From Zygnema cylindricum (Eukaryota > Streptophyta > Zygnematophyceae > Zygnematales > Zygnemataceae), in assembly GCA_037447655.1 (NCBI GenBank), contig JBBHKE010003023.1:37290-101289 (forward strand): a stretch of DNA of 64,000 nt, in the 5' to 3' direction. Made by a program: the position numbers and the translations under genes. The notes beneath the pieces are model-generated. The model was given only the letters and a program-made list of their open reading frames with translations. It did no database searches and was not told where the DNA came from. Shown piece by piece: positions 34,210 through 46,848 of this stretch (positions within the stretch are counted from its first letter, which is position 1; the number at the start of each line of letters is the position of its first letter).

Positions 34210-36699
34210 ATTTTGGGTAGTACATTATAATGCATTCCGTACACGTCATTAATTACCTCCGCTGGTACAGACCTCCGGTGGTACAGATAATACCTCCATT
34301 TCTACGCGTCATTAATTATCTCCGCTGGTCCAAATATTGCCTCCGCTGTTAGAGATAATACCTCCGGTTGTACACGTCGTTAATTACCTCCGGTGGTACA
34401 GATATTACCTCTGGTGGTACAAATATTGCATTCAGACTTTGCCTTCGAAGATTATTTCAACATTTTTAGCATCTAATATTGGGCGATGTGGTACCAACCA
34501 GAATGAACCACGCAAATAAAATGTGGTTTACTGACGCGGAAGACATGGCCATCATGGAAGACACGGCCATCACGGCCATCAGTAAACGTATCCGTACATT
34601 TACTGAAACCGCTAACGGAATTTCGGCTTAACGGTGGCGTTCCGCTGGTAAATTTCGCAAATAGCGTGACTAAAGAGCGTTTCTAGAAATAGCGGGACGA
34701 AAGAGCGTTACGAGATTACTCCTGTATTTTCGTTTGCATTTTGAAAGGTGCATATCATGTGCAAATTTTGGGAATATCGTTGTAGTCCATCGTGACACGT
34801 AGCTTAATCATCTAATGTGTCGCAACAAAAAATTGACGAGGCGGTTTGTCAACAACAATAAAAATTGGAGTGAATGCAACGGGAATGAATACCCGAGAGT
34901 CATTGTTAACTCCCAGCAAAGGTCGCAAAAATCAAAATTTAAAATACACGAAACCGACAAAAAATAAAAATCTGAACACCCGAAACCCGACCGGGTTATG
35001 TCACGCTCCTAAATTGTTACCCGTTAACCAACACGCAATTACGAAAATAAAAGTTAACCAAAACTGGAGTTCTCTGTGACTACCCTAACCCGCCCGTACC
35101 CTAATAAGCACAAAATTACACCGCTCATTGTCATTACCGTTAAAAATTTATTAGTGTTGATGGGAAATTATAATTTGTTAGGATTATTGGGAAAATCGGC
35201 GGAACAACCAAAATCATGTTTTGGTTGGATGTGGAGAATTGGTCGTCCGCGGGTTTATTAATGTTTTGGTTCGCCTAGCGCGATTCGATTTTGAGTATGG
35301 TTTCGCGATTTGAATCGGAGTACCTTTGGTTTGTTCAATGTACGGAGGTTCAGTACCAGTCGATACATAGATTATTTATGTGTGTGATGGTTCAGTTTGG
35401 TTTCGTTTGTTTTGTATAATCTGGAACGGTGACTATGATATTTAGTTCTCTGTACGTGTCTAGTGTGTTTTAGTGCGCGTCACTTTGTTTCGGCGCTAGA
35501 ATGTCTTTTTAGACGCACGTCCACATGTGGACTTCGACGCCCTCGTCTGTTTTGAGTTTGTGGAGTAAGTGGTCATTAGTGGAGTAAGTGGTCACTAATT
35601 GTCGAAGAAGGTATATTAGCGTGTGTTACTATCAGTTTTGTATGCAGTCTGGGGAAATGGATCATGCAGTCTTTTATAGAGATGCATCATGTGTTAAGAA
35701 GTGACACATTAAGATGTAGAGAGAGAAGAAGATTTAAAGAGGGAAAAACTGTGAAGGAGAGAGGTTGTATGAGAAATCTTCGGCTTAATATATTGATATT
35801 TGGCCGATATGTTTTATTGTGAGCCGTGAGTGTTTTATGTGGAATTTGTTTATTTAAGCTTCCGCTGTGAGATTTAATTCATCATGTGTGAGCATATATG
35901 TGAGCACTTGATCGATTCTTAACATAATTAATAATGTTGTTAATATTATGTTATTTTATAATATATTTCATATATTATGTTTATTAATTAATAATGCAAG
36001 GAGATGTGGCAGGTTGTAATCCACGTCTTCAAATAATGTTGTTAACTCGATTTTGTGATTTTTGCCTATAAATAGTTGCTACTTATTAACACTAATAAAT
36101 ATGAGCGTTGTAGTGGTACATCTCCCTTTGCATAAAAACAGTTCGTGTACCTCTTCTTTTTGCTATTTTGTCTTTTTGCAATCGCTCTTTGAAAATAGTT
36201 TCCTTCCTCGACAATCACCTCTCTCAAGAGTTTTTTGTCCTTATTTTACGTGTAACTCTTAGATTAATGTTTATTGTCTCACAAATCTAAATTTTTGGTT
36301 ACATTTTTTGGAGAGTTTTTCTTTCAACTTTAGTAAAATGTTAAAAATCATGATGTACACTTAAAGAAAAAATCTTAGTTTTTCACATGGAAAGTCAATT
36401 AGCAAAAAACACGTTTAAATGGGCAATAAAAAACAAAGTTAGTCAATAATATGAAATATAGCAATAAACAAATCACAACAAAAAAAATCCTCGTCCCATT
36501 TTCGACTATAACATACAATTTTTCAAACTCAAACTTAAAAACTAAAGAAAATCTATAAATCTAAATTTGGTATAATTACTACGCTTTTAAAAATAAGGAA
36601 TCCGGTTTAAGAAAAAAAAAACACTACACTTTTTGAAACACAACAAAAAATTCAAAGAAAAAAATATATGTTATAAAAAATAAAACAAACAAAACAAAA
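34210..36699. repeat. Intergenic; short TACCTCCGGTGGTACAG-like repeats and a Harbinger-type fragment
   Basis: About 34250-34435 holds several imperfect copies of TACCTCCGCTGGTACAGA. About 34650-34920 resembles the interior of the repeat at 41116-41828 (GCGTGAC, GTGACACGTAGCTTAATC). About 35900-36000 is AT-rich with TAATTAATAATG motifs. No gene was recognised. Confidence 0.4.
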
Positions 36700-39101
36700 C
36701 AAAACAAAAAACTTTGCGTTTAAAATATCTTGGCTATATCTAACACACAAAACATCACTAACAATTGATGCCGCCAGTGAGCTCCTCTTTCTTGTGATCG
36801 TGTTCTTGACATCCGAAAAATTGCATTCGGACATAGAGATAGAAGCCAAAAAACTCGCTAGAAGATGAATCCTTCATCTTTCGCACGTACACTTGATTTT
36901 TTTTTCCACCATTCAAGTATGTTAAAGTTCAATCATCCGTCGCTGGTTAATTTTAAAACAAAGTAGCGTTATAATTCATCATTACCGAGCAGTTTCTTGT
37001 CGGTTGTAATAAGTACTTTGTTTTCGTCATTGCTCTCACCTAAAAAAATGTGGAAGCCGCCCATACTTTTCCATGTTTTTTGTTTTTTTGTTTTACGTTA
37101 AGGACTAACAAAGTCAATGTCATCACCTAGGTTGTTTACGAATTCTCAAAGTTTGACCCTCCCGTTTTTGATTTCGGTTTTTGATACCCTACTTATTTCA
37201 AACATATGTTTTTGTCAAGGATTTAAAAGAGCCCCGGCAATATGATACTCGTGAAGACCCCACTTCGGTTGTGCAAATTTCATAAAAAGTTCTTTCAACT
37301 TTTGCAAGTTTGGCAAATGGGCGGGGCATTCTTTTTCACCATCATTATAAGATTTTTTCCTTATTTTATGAATAGACAACCGTTCAAAAAAACCAAATAT
37401 AAAGTTGATTCTTTGAATTTTTCCAACTTTAGGCTCCCTTCTTGAAACCTTTCCAAAAATTGTGTATCTTCGGTAAGATAAGTCTTATCGATACAAGCAA
37501 AAAATGTCAATTTAATTTATGCTTGAGCGATTGATCCTATTGCATCGAATACATCGTAAATACTCTTAAACATTCGGAGAAAAGAACTCCATGTTGTGTT
37601 TTATTGTTTTAAAGAGTTTAAAAGATTTTGTAAATTACTCTATTTCAACAATGTGACCAATGTTTTACAAGAGTCAATTAAATCAATCAATTCAATAACC
37701 TCCACATCGCATTTCTATTTTTTAGAAGCTCAACCCTTGATCAAAATCGAGATCACAATGGCAACAATTTTATAGTCCGTGCAAGGTATCCGAAAAAACA
37801 TACTCGGTAGACTTTCAACCCCACACATGTTAGAGCCACTGTCGCTCACAAAAGGGCAACAATTGTCCAAAACATCAAAATTGGACATTTTAAATTTGGT
37901 CAAGCAATATTTAAAAGCAATTAAAACGTTTTCTGTGGTATGTTTTACCTCAGAAAAATGTTTGACTTCAAGTGTGCGTGCATGAAGTTTAAATAATTTG
38001 TCGATAAAAAGAGCAGTTACTGAAATGAATGAGGTTCTTTTTATTGTCTCAGAAGATCGGTCGTAGATGCGACAAATATGTTGCTATCAATATTCTCTCT
38101 AAGTTCCAGTTTCATCAAACTACGAATATCTTTGGAGGAAGATATATTGTAGTGTTTTACACTATTCACAAAGTAGTTGATCAATGTCAACACATTTGTT
38201 AGACGAAACACCAACATCAAATAATGTTTGACAAAATGTTTTAAAACGTGAAAAAAAAACAATAACAAAATATCGTACAATTACTAACCATGATCAATAA
38301 AGAAGGTTTTTACCAAGGCAAATGATTTATATCGATAGGCAAATCAAAAACAATAACATGAGAAACAAATAATAAAAAAATTAAATAAAAGAAAAGTACG
38401 AATACAAATTACCGATAAGAAAATATCGATGAAGCTAAAATATATAAATTTATTTACAAAGCAATATGTAATATTATACACATTAAAGCCATCCTAAAGA
38501 GAATTAAAAAAAAAAATTACTAAACGGTTGACTATTGAAAATTGTCAAAGGTCCTCGCAACACATCAACGCCACCATTTTTTTATTTTTTATCCTTCGCT
38601 TTCACTTCCGTTGTTGAAAAAAACTTACGAATAAGTCCTCTTAAATTGTCCGTGTCGGCCCAAAGTTGAATATGTGTGACTGTTAATTGTTGAAGTACCG
38701 TTTGTTTACTTGTATTGATAAGTTATGACGCATGTATTACAAGCCACAAAACCTCCCCCCTTTGCCATGTATTTATTTGATGTTTTAACTTCATAGGCAT
38801 GTTCAAATTTTTTCGAACAATTTGAAGTGCCAGTGCTTTCTTTCAATAGGTAACACTGAGCAGTTTCACCGTTTTTTGATTTTTGAAGCTTATTTTGCGT
38901 TTTAGTTTTTAAAGGAAGCGAGGATATTTTTCTCAATTTTGGTGTATGACTGGTTTTGTTTGAATTGTGGTCAAGTTTCTCTAACTTAAATAGTAATTCA
39001 AAATATCGATTTATTGTTTCAAACATGTGAGTAAGCCAACAATTAGGATTTGTCGTGTGGAATTGACATAACAATTTGATTTCCACCAATTTATTAGCCA
39101 A
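36700..39101 (-). pseudogene. hAT-superfamily transposase remnant
   Basis: On the minus strand about 38040-37735 reads TSFISVTALFIDKLFKLHAR, then EVKHTTENVLIAFKYC, VSDSGSNM and FRIPCTDYKIVAIV. This is the hAT catalytic core with the Asp of the (T/S)D(S/N)xSN motif. Near 36840-36700 it reads SECNFSDVKNTITRKRSS and SDVLCVRYS, the C-terminal dimerisation block (usually SSERVFS...KRSSL). Between and upstream of these the frame is broken many times. The region 39101-38706 may be the N-terminal part. Terminal repeats were not identified. Confidence 0.7.
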
Positions 39102-41828
39102 TGTTAGTGTATGTCGCGTAAAATTGACATAATAATTTGATATATTTGTGGAAACACCGTATAAAGTGTATAATTAGCTCTTTGTAACACTGTACGACGT
39201 ATAAGTAAGCCAATAATTACGATATGTCGCATAAAATTGACATGATAATTTGACATATTTGTGGAAACACCATATAAAGTGCATAATTAACACTTTGCAA
39301 TAGAGTACCATTTGCAGCTCTTATCTTCGAATACGATTTGCGAAATGAATACTGTTAGTATTGGGTCAAAGACTTGGTGGTGGGATTTGCGACTCTAATC
39401 TTGATGTCACGTATTGAATATCCTTTAAATTTTTAACACCGACCAATTTAACTTCAAATCTTCACTCGCTTACAATGTACTTGCGTACAAAGTCATCATA
39501 CGACAAAACATGTGTACTTTTTGCAGACGTCATTTTTCTACGCCAACTCATTTTTTAGTGTTTATGATTTTGAATATAAAGAAAGTCTTTTGCCAGAATT
39601 AGTGTGACGACATAATTTTGCCAAAAATAGCGTGACGAAGGAGCGTGTCTAGATTACTTTTTTTTATTTTAGGTTGGATTTTAAAAGGTACATATTATAT
39701 GCAAAATTTTTAAATTTTCATTAATTGTCTATCGTGACACGCAACTTAATTGTCCAGCGTGTTGCGATTCATTTTATTTTTGTACTGACACACCACCTAC
39801 CGATAAGTTGTTAGCTATAGTATTAAATGAAGTGAATGCCTCGCGAATGAATATCCGACGGTTAGTGTTACCTCCTTTACCTTCGGAGAGTATTGGCAAA
39901 ATTCTTTGTAATGTTGTTTTGGGTTAAAAAAAAAAAAAAGCGGTACGGTTTGGTACGGATAGGTGCAGATTTCTGTAAACTACCCCACTTTTTGACTGAT
40001 GGAATGCCACCCGTAGCGGTAAAATTGAAATCTAATCGCTAATCGTAAATATTATTGCTTGATTTGGTCACGCGTGACAAAGCACTTGTTTTTAAATTAG
40101 AGTCATCAATATGTTTATGCAGGTTCATTTTCTTATTGTGAACGAAGATTATTTCGTTTCGTGCGAATTTATTTATCCGTATCACATCGTCCATTAATTT
40201 TGCGTCTGAGTTCAACATTACCCTTCGCGATTAGATTTCAATTTTGCAGCTAAGTTGAAAGCCAACATGTGCTCTCACATTGGAGCTCACGTAAAGTGAG
40301 AAAGTGCCTGCGCGCAACACTTTTATTTACATGTGGTTGACGAAGTTTTGTTACCCGTAAACCTTGGTCGGCCGTGTGAATTGTTGTTTTTTTATGTCAG
40401 TTTAGCTTCGGAAGCGCGACACTTTTTTAACCGGCTGTTACTATATTTCGCAAGTTAAAGTTTTTTGACAGATTGACCGTCTAATCTAAACCGAATGGAA
40501 AGTAAATTGTATTCATTTGTGCTTAAAATGTACAATTTTTGACAAGCTGACTCAACTATCTGCGCAAAAATTGCCACTGCAATAAGCAATTCCCTAAATT
40601 TATTCGCGATAAGGAGTGGGACATCAAATTGAGTCACGCGCAATACTACAAAGGTGATTTTGTAGAAACTTTCCATGTAATAGCGTTAGCGCAAAAGAGT
40701 TATTAGGCGTATTAACCTGGCGTTGCATTATGAAATTATGTAATCGTATGACAAGCTTTACTCTGTGTTATATTTTAGAAGATGTTCCATTGCGTAGAGC
40801 TAGTAAAGTAAGTGTTTTAAATTGAGTTGCACCACATAATATTTACTATTGTATTTTACAAATCTTTAAATCATATTCACACATACCACATTTAACTTCA
40901 AATCTTCATTTGCGTACCAGGTACATGCGTAACCGAGTCATCACACGACCAAAAAATCGTACTTTTTGAAGACGCAGCTCATTTTTTATGGTTCCTGTTT
41001 TTGAACATGACAAAATTTGGAAAGTCTTTTGGCACAAATAGTGTGACGAAGGAGCGATACGGGAATACTCTTTTTATTTTCGGTTGCATTTTGAAAAGTA
41101 CATATCTTTATACAAATTAGGGTAAAGTTGTATTAGTCGTTTCTGTAATCGTATGGCCAACTCTACAGACCGGGTTGATTGAGTCGATGTTCCATCACGA
41201 AGAGTCTGTAAACCACTTGTTATACATTGAGTGGCACCACGTGGGTTTTGACGGGATATTTAAAATCTTTCAAAAATCTTCACAACGACAAATTTCACTT
41301 CAAATATTCACTTGCGTACCATGTACTTGCGTACCAAATTATAATGCGACATAAATTTTATACTTTTTGCAAACGCCAGTCATTTACGCTAGCTTATTTT
41401 TTAGGGTTCGTTTTTTCGAACATGACGAAAATCCTTTGCCGGAAATAGTGTGACGAAAGTGCGTTGCCAGACATAGCGCAACAAACGACCGTTTCGAGAT
41501 TCCTTTTTTAATTTTCACTTGCATTTTGAAAAGTACATTCCATGTGCAAATTTCGTCAATTTTGTTAGTTTTCCATCGAGACACATAGCTTAATCTTCCA
41601 GCGTGTCACGATTACTTTTTTTCTCTATCTGCCAACCCACCTCCTACAGGTACGTTGGCAGATACAAAGAAAAATGAAGCGAACGCCTCGTAGATGAACA
41701 TCCGACGGTTAGTGTTACCTCCTAGACCCTACGGAGAGTATTGGCAATATTTTCTGTAATGTTGTTTCGCGTATAAAAACAAAATAAGCAGTACAGTTTG
41801 GTACGGATAGTCGCAGATTTCTGTAAAC
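39102..41828. repeat. Tandem-like cluster of Harbinger-type non-autonomous repeats
   Basis: Related units of up to about 700 bp occur at about 39300-40012 (ending GACTGATGGAATGCCACCC), about 40700-41110, and 41116-41828 (starting AGGGTAAAG, including AGACCGGGTTGATTGAGTCG). Shared interior strings include GTGTCACGATTA and CGGAGAGTATTGGCAA. About 40260-40560 holds the GTGGTTG/CGGCCGTGTGAATT repeat. No coding sequence was identified. Confidence 0.6.
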
Positions 41829-41830
41829 TA

Positions 41831-42331
41831 CACCGTGAATCATAATTAGAGTAATATACGCTAATTACGTCATCCCAAATTTTGACTCTATCACAATAAA
41901 TAGAGTATATTATTCTAAATTACTCTTCACGTTATTTAATGTATTTTTTGAATGAGCGTTAATAACTCTAATAAAGTGTTGTTTTCAATAGTGTGGCGTA
42001 CGGTTGGTATATGACCGTGCAAAATTGTACTTTATTAAGTAAAAAAGTACAAATAATGATTTAATACAGGTCGTTATCATGTAATTACTTTTTAACAAAC
42101 AGCGTAGTGCAAACGTCATAGTGATGATAAACTGTACGTTTTGTCAAATTTTGTATGAATACCTAATTTACAGTAGAGATACTTAGCGCGTCAAATTAGA
42201 ATACTTAAATAAATTAGAGTAAATTCCTTTTTGAAAAATTTCTATCACATAAATTAGAATTCATAACTCTAATTTTTTTTTTCTTGTTTTTTACTCTAAT
42301 TTTTTCTTTACTCTAATTACGATTAGCGGTG
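41831..42331. mobile_element. About 500-bp TA-flanked MITE
   Basis: It begins CACCGTGAATC (TA at 41829-41830) and ends GATTAGCGGTG (TA at 42332-42333). It is paralogous to 6411-6908 and replaces the right end of the Harbinger-type repeat on its left. Confidence 0.8.
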
Positions 42332-42333
42332 TA

Positions 42334-42682
42334 CCTCACTTTTCGACCAATGGAACTTGGTCCTTACTTAATTCAAATTATAAACCTTTGGTCGTCCGTT
42401 TGAAAACCATTAAATAGGCTGACTTTCTGCTAGTTTGTACCCTTAAACGCTGTGTCCCTCGGTCGACGTCAACAAACGCGTAACGTTGTCCCCCAGCCCA
42501 TGTCAGCGATCAGGTAGCTTTGTCCCTCGGCCAACGTCACTAAACGGTTCAAACGGCTAGCCGTCCGTTTGAATATGTACGATTTGGGTCGCGTCTACAA
42601 ATGTCAATATGGACGTCTAGAATAGTACAATAGTACCTAAACGTTTTGATAAACAGGACACGGTCCATGCGCGTGTAACGGA
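42334..42682. other. Unassigned sequence
   Basis: No gene or recognised element is seen apart from a short CACTTTTCGACCAATGGAAC stretch, which is the end motif of the Harbinger-type family. Confidence 0.3.
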
Positions 42683-43821
42683 TGTAATTTTATGGGGTCC
42701 ATTGCCACACAGAATTCGCAGGTTCAAAGAAGCTAATCTAGATAGTGTGGACTCCAAGTTTATATAAACCCAAATGATTGACCCCTTGAAAATCAAAACC
42801 CCATTACAGCTTCACCCCTGTGAAATAAGACTTTTTGTGTGCGTAGTTCCACCACAAAATGCAAAGTTATAATATAAGTTTTGCATAACATTCCCTAATT
42901 TGATTTTCCCTTAGAAATGCAGCCATCCTGGCAAGCAAACACTCTAATTGACTACACCCCTGTGTAGCCTGGACTCCCGTGAGTCTGCAGCAAAAACAAT
43001 CACTGAAAATGGTCAACTGAGTTAGTTGTTATGGCTAGCCAAAGTAAGCCTTTTATACAAAATGCTTTCTGGGAGAGGCGGCTACCTACCCAAAATATTT
43101 GAAGTCCTAAACCCCTCTCTAAACCCCGTAGTACTAAAATATTGACCAATCACAGGACTGTACTATAGAAGAAAGTACAAGTGCCGGAGTACTTTCTGTA
43201 CGGACTTTGTACGACACAACCATAATGCGACATTTGTCACATCCAAATTTGTTGTCTTCTGTTCCGAAGATTTTGTGAACCCGTATGATGTTGCCACGTG
43301 TCATCCGAAGTGGCGACGTCCGCAAACCGCCAAATTGTCCTTTCCGGGAAGCCGACGCTAACCACGGTCGTCCGATTTATATCGTTATTTAATACGGACC
43401 GTTGAAACAAATTTCCGTACCATTTGTTTCGTCCAGTACTTAAAGTACAACTGTTTATATGCCCTATGAACCCGTAATTCAGTTAAATGGAAATATCCAC
43501 TTGTAACTATTTAAATAATTATCAACCCCATTATACCTTAGCACTAGTCCTAGATTTAACGGACAAAGCTAACGGTTGCGGGTGCCTTAACGGACGGTAG
43601 GTACCAGGATCAATTCCTGGGTCCGTGAAGCACCTTTTTGGTAAATCTACCCTATCTGCTACCTGTCACTCTAGATAGCTTAGGCACCCATGACTCTAGC
43701 TCCCTCTCCAGCCTTCAATGACTACAACCAGTGTGGGGGCTTGGAGAAGGGAGTTAGAGGCAGACTGCCTCTGCCTTTTTCCTATTCTAATTCAGACCTA
43801 GAAAATACACAAATCTCAACA
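42683..43821 (-). repeat. 3' LTR of the deleted Copia
   Basis: It starts TGTAATTTTATGGGG, alignable to TGAAACTCTGAGACC of other copies, and ends CAAATCTCAACA. It contains the T-arm-like CCAGGATCAATTCCTGG at 43604-43620. Confidence 0.7.
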
Positions 43822-43909
43822 CTCCCTTTATTTTCTAGTCTATTTTCTTTTCAACTCCCACACAAAAAAAATCCACCCGCTCCCCCTTTTTCTTTCTTTT
43901 TCTTTTCTG

Positions 43910-45235
43910 TTAATAAAACTTTAAGTAAATACTCTCATGTTTTAAAAGGTCTACTAGATGAGCTGAAATAAACATTCCATCTTGTTGATCACACATTTTA
44001 TTTAGCATCCCACTTTTCATAAATCCGAGCAAAGATTTTATCCACCTCATCTTCTTTCCATCCACACAAAAACCGATTTCCCTCTTGCAGTTCAAACAGC
44101 CAGCCCCATCTCCAATCTGCAACACACACCTAGATGCTATCCTTTTAACATGCACACCTTCATAAATGACATCACTCCCATTAGTGATGTCAAAGCCATT
44201 ACCCCCCAAACTTATTGTTAAATCAAGAGTCCCCACTAAGTTCCTCATAAAATCTACATCTTCCGTGCTCATATTTTTTTCCATGATACTCACCCTATTT
44301 TTTGAACTTTCCTCACTCTCTCCCATGGAATTTTTTCCACTATCACTTTCTGACTTTATTCTCGATAAATATTTCTCCTCCCACAAATCTTTCATTAAAT
44401 ATTTCTCTTCTCCCCTATCCTTTAAAACCCCTTGAAATTTCACTTCTCCCCTTTCCTCGGAATCCGTTGATGTCTCCCTATCCGACAAGTTTTTTGTTTC
44501 CAACATATCTATGAAATTATCCTTATTATTTCTAACTCCCTCAAGTACCTCCCTTCCCTTTACTTCCCTTGTACCTCCAAAAGCACACTGTTGCTTTCGT
44601 AGAATTTCTGTGTACTTTTCTCTCTTCTCCATTCTACCGATGTGAAGAAGTTCCAAAATTTCTTCATCCTTTTTCTCCTCTTCCCTTTGTTCCTCCTCAT
44701 CGACATACAAACTTCTAAGTTCTTCCAAACAATGACACTCCTCCATATAGTGACCTGGTTTCCTACAAGCGAAGCAAACCGCTTTTTTTAAAGCTCCCCT
44801 TTCTTTTCCTCTCCATCTCTTTCCACCAAAGTTCCGATAAGGATTACATTTGTCTTTCTTCCTCTCATCATGCTTCCGCAAGTCACCGTCATTCTTCTCA
44901 TCACGCTTCCGCCTGTCACCAACAACTGTAAATGCATTCACCCTGTTACTTCCCCTACAAAGCTCCAAAGTGCTTTCCCTCACAAGAATTATCCCCATGG
45001 TAATGCTCCAAGTCCATGAGGAGCCATCAATTTCCTGCATACGGTTAATGATGTTTTCGTACTCCTCTGGGAGTTTCATGATTAGTGTGTTAATCTTTCT
45101 CTCCTCATATTCTAAATATCCCGCACTACCAAGCTCAACATATAACGCAGCAATATCATTGCAAAACTCTATCATGCTACCACCTTTATAAACATAGGCC
45201 CCTATTTCCTGTTTTACAAACTGCTACCTCTATAT
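43910..45235 (-). pseudogene. Copia gag fused in frame to an RNase H remnant
   Basis: From Met at 45175 an open frame of 421 codons runs to 43910. It begins in gag (FCNDIAALYVELGSAG, LIMKLPEEYENIINRMQ), has a zinc knuckle CFACRKPGHYMEEC, then an acidic, lysine-rich stretch. It then passes without a stop into sequence alignable with the RNase H end of the full element (NLVGTLDLTISLGGNGFDIT, CVLQIGDGAGC, MRWIKSLLG, CDQQDG). Protease, integrase and RT are deleted. Upstream of 45175 the same frame continues as gag (AYVYKGGSM) after two TAG codons near 45220-45235, where the fuller copy has Gln. RNase H catalytic residues are lost, so enzyme activity is unlikely. Confidence 0.75.
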
Positions 45236-45274
45236 AGTCTCACTCTTATATATCTGTCTTAGTGTTTACCAGAT

Positions 45275-45742
45275 TTATGATGCCTTCGTTAGACATAAAA
45301 GAGTGACAGCTATAGACTTAGACACAATTCTAAGCATAAGATGTTTTGCTATAGTATTCTTATACTCCCAAATTTTATTGTCAGTTTCTTCAGTTTTAGT
45401 TATAACCCCTACAAGTGGGACCGTACCCGAGAGCCTAGCTCCCATCATCATAGTGGTTCGTTTTCCTTTCTCCCCTTTTCCTCCTTCCATGGCAATGATT
45501 TTCCCTTCACCTTCCGTTGCATTTGAAATCTGGTTGGTTTTCTGAGAAGCCCCAGATGAATCTCCATAGTGAGCTCCACCAAAGCCCGGTGGCGGACACC
45601 TCACTTGTCCCGAAACAATTCCCCATAAGTACTTTTCGAAAAGCAATCCCTCCATTGTAAACTTACAATAAGTGAAGTCTATTCCATCAAACATAGGCAC
45701 CCTAGATGGTGGGCCCATAACCTGAAACTCTGAGACCTCCAT
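45275..45742 (-). pseudogene. N-terminal gag of the deleted Copia
   Basis: It starts MEVSEFQVMGPPSRVP as in the fuller element; the second Met overlaps the primer-binding site. It continues with the variable GATEGEGK-like linker and KIWEYKNTIAKHLMLRIVS before a stop at 45275. The downstream gag frame resumes near 45235, so a frameshift and stops separate the two parts. Confidence 0.75.
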
Positions 45743-46848
45743 TGAGGAGAGACCTCCATTGGTCCTCAGAGTAGGCAGCTCTCAAGAAGCTTATCTAGTT
45801 AGTGTCGGCTCTAAGTTGATACAAACCCAAAAGATTGACCATCTGACAATCACAACCCCGATACAACTTCACCTTGTGAAATAAGACTTTATGTGTGCTC
45901 AATTCCACCACAGAATGCAAAGTTAGAATATGAGTTTTGGAAACATTCTCCCACTTTCACATTCCCTTAAAAATGCAGCCACCCTGGCAGGCTAAAACTC
46001 TGACCGACTACACCCCTGTGTAGTGTGGACTCCCCTAAGTCCGCAGCAAAAAGAATTATTGAATTTGGTCAACAAAGTGAATTTTTAATTAAATGGCAAT
46101 GTTTGCCTATTTATACAGATGCTCTCTAGGAGAGAGGCGACTACCTACCAAAATATTCTAAGTCCTATTTCCTCTCTAAAACCCCTTCTATTGAATTACG
46201 ATCCAATCATGGGACTGTAACGTACAAAAAGTACAAGTACATTAGGACTTTATGTACGGTAACGGTACTACATGGACAAAACAGTGACATTTGTCACATT
46301 CGGATATGTTGTCTTACTCTCCGAAAATTCCGAAAACGCGTGCGATGCTGCCATGTGTTATACGGAGTGACGGCTTCCGTAAAACGCCAAAATGCCCTTT
46401 TCGCGATATCGGCTCCTATCACGGCCGTTCGATGAAGTCCAGATTGAATATTTGTCGTTGAAATAAATGTTCACAACCTTTTTTTCGTGCGATACTATAG
46501 TACACAACTTGTTCTATGTTATACCGTACTTGTAAACGTTTTTATAACTATCAAACCCAATATAATTTATCAGTAGCCTAAGACTTAACAGACAAAGCTA
46601 ACGGCTACTAGGTTTGTCAAACCCTAGGTACCAAGATCAAGTCCTGGGTTCGTCATACTAAATTTTGGTAAATCTACCAGTTTCTACCTCACTCTCTCTA
46701 GAATACCTACGCAGCCATGACTCTAACTCCCTATCCAAGCCTTTGGTGACTACCACAAGTGTGGTGGCTGGAGAAGGGAGTTAGAGGCAGACCGCCTAAT
46801 CCTTTTTTTTATTCTAAAATATACCTAGAAAATACACAAATATCAACA
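45723..46848 (-). repeat. 5' LTR of the deleted Copia
   Basis: It runs from TGAAACTCTGAGACC to AATATCAACA. It is about 1.13 kb and clearly diverged from the left LTR, so the insertion is old. Confidence 0.8.

Larger units (their letters stand above)
42683..46848 (-). mobile_element. Non-autonomous, internally deleted Copia element with both LTRs
   Basis: The left LTR (3' in its own orientation) is 42683-43821 and the right LTR (5') is 45723-46848. The interior is 43822-45722, with polypurine tract at about 43822-43835 and primer-binding site at 45708-45722. The interior of 1.9 kb has gag and a tail of RNase H but no integrase or RT. The 5-bp flanks differ (ACGGA and GACAG), so no target duplication survives or the outer ends have eroded. 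Confidence 0.8.
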
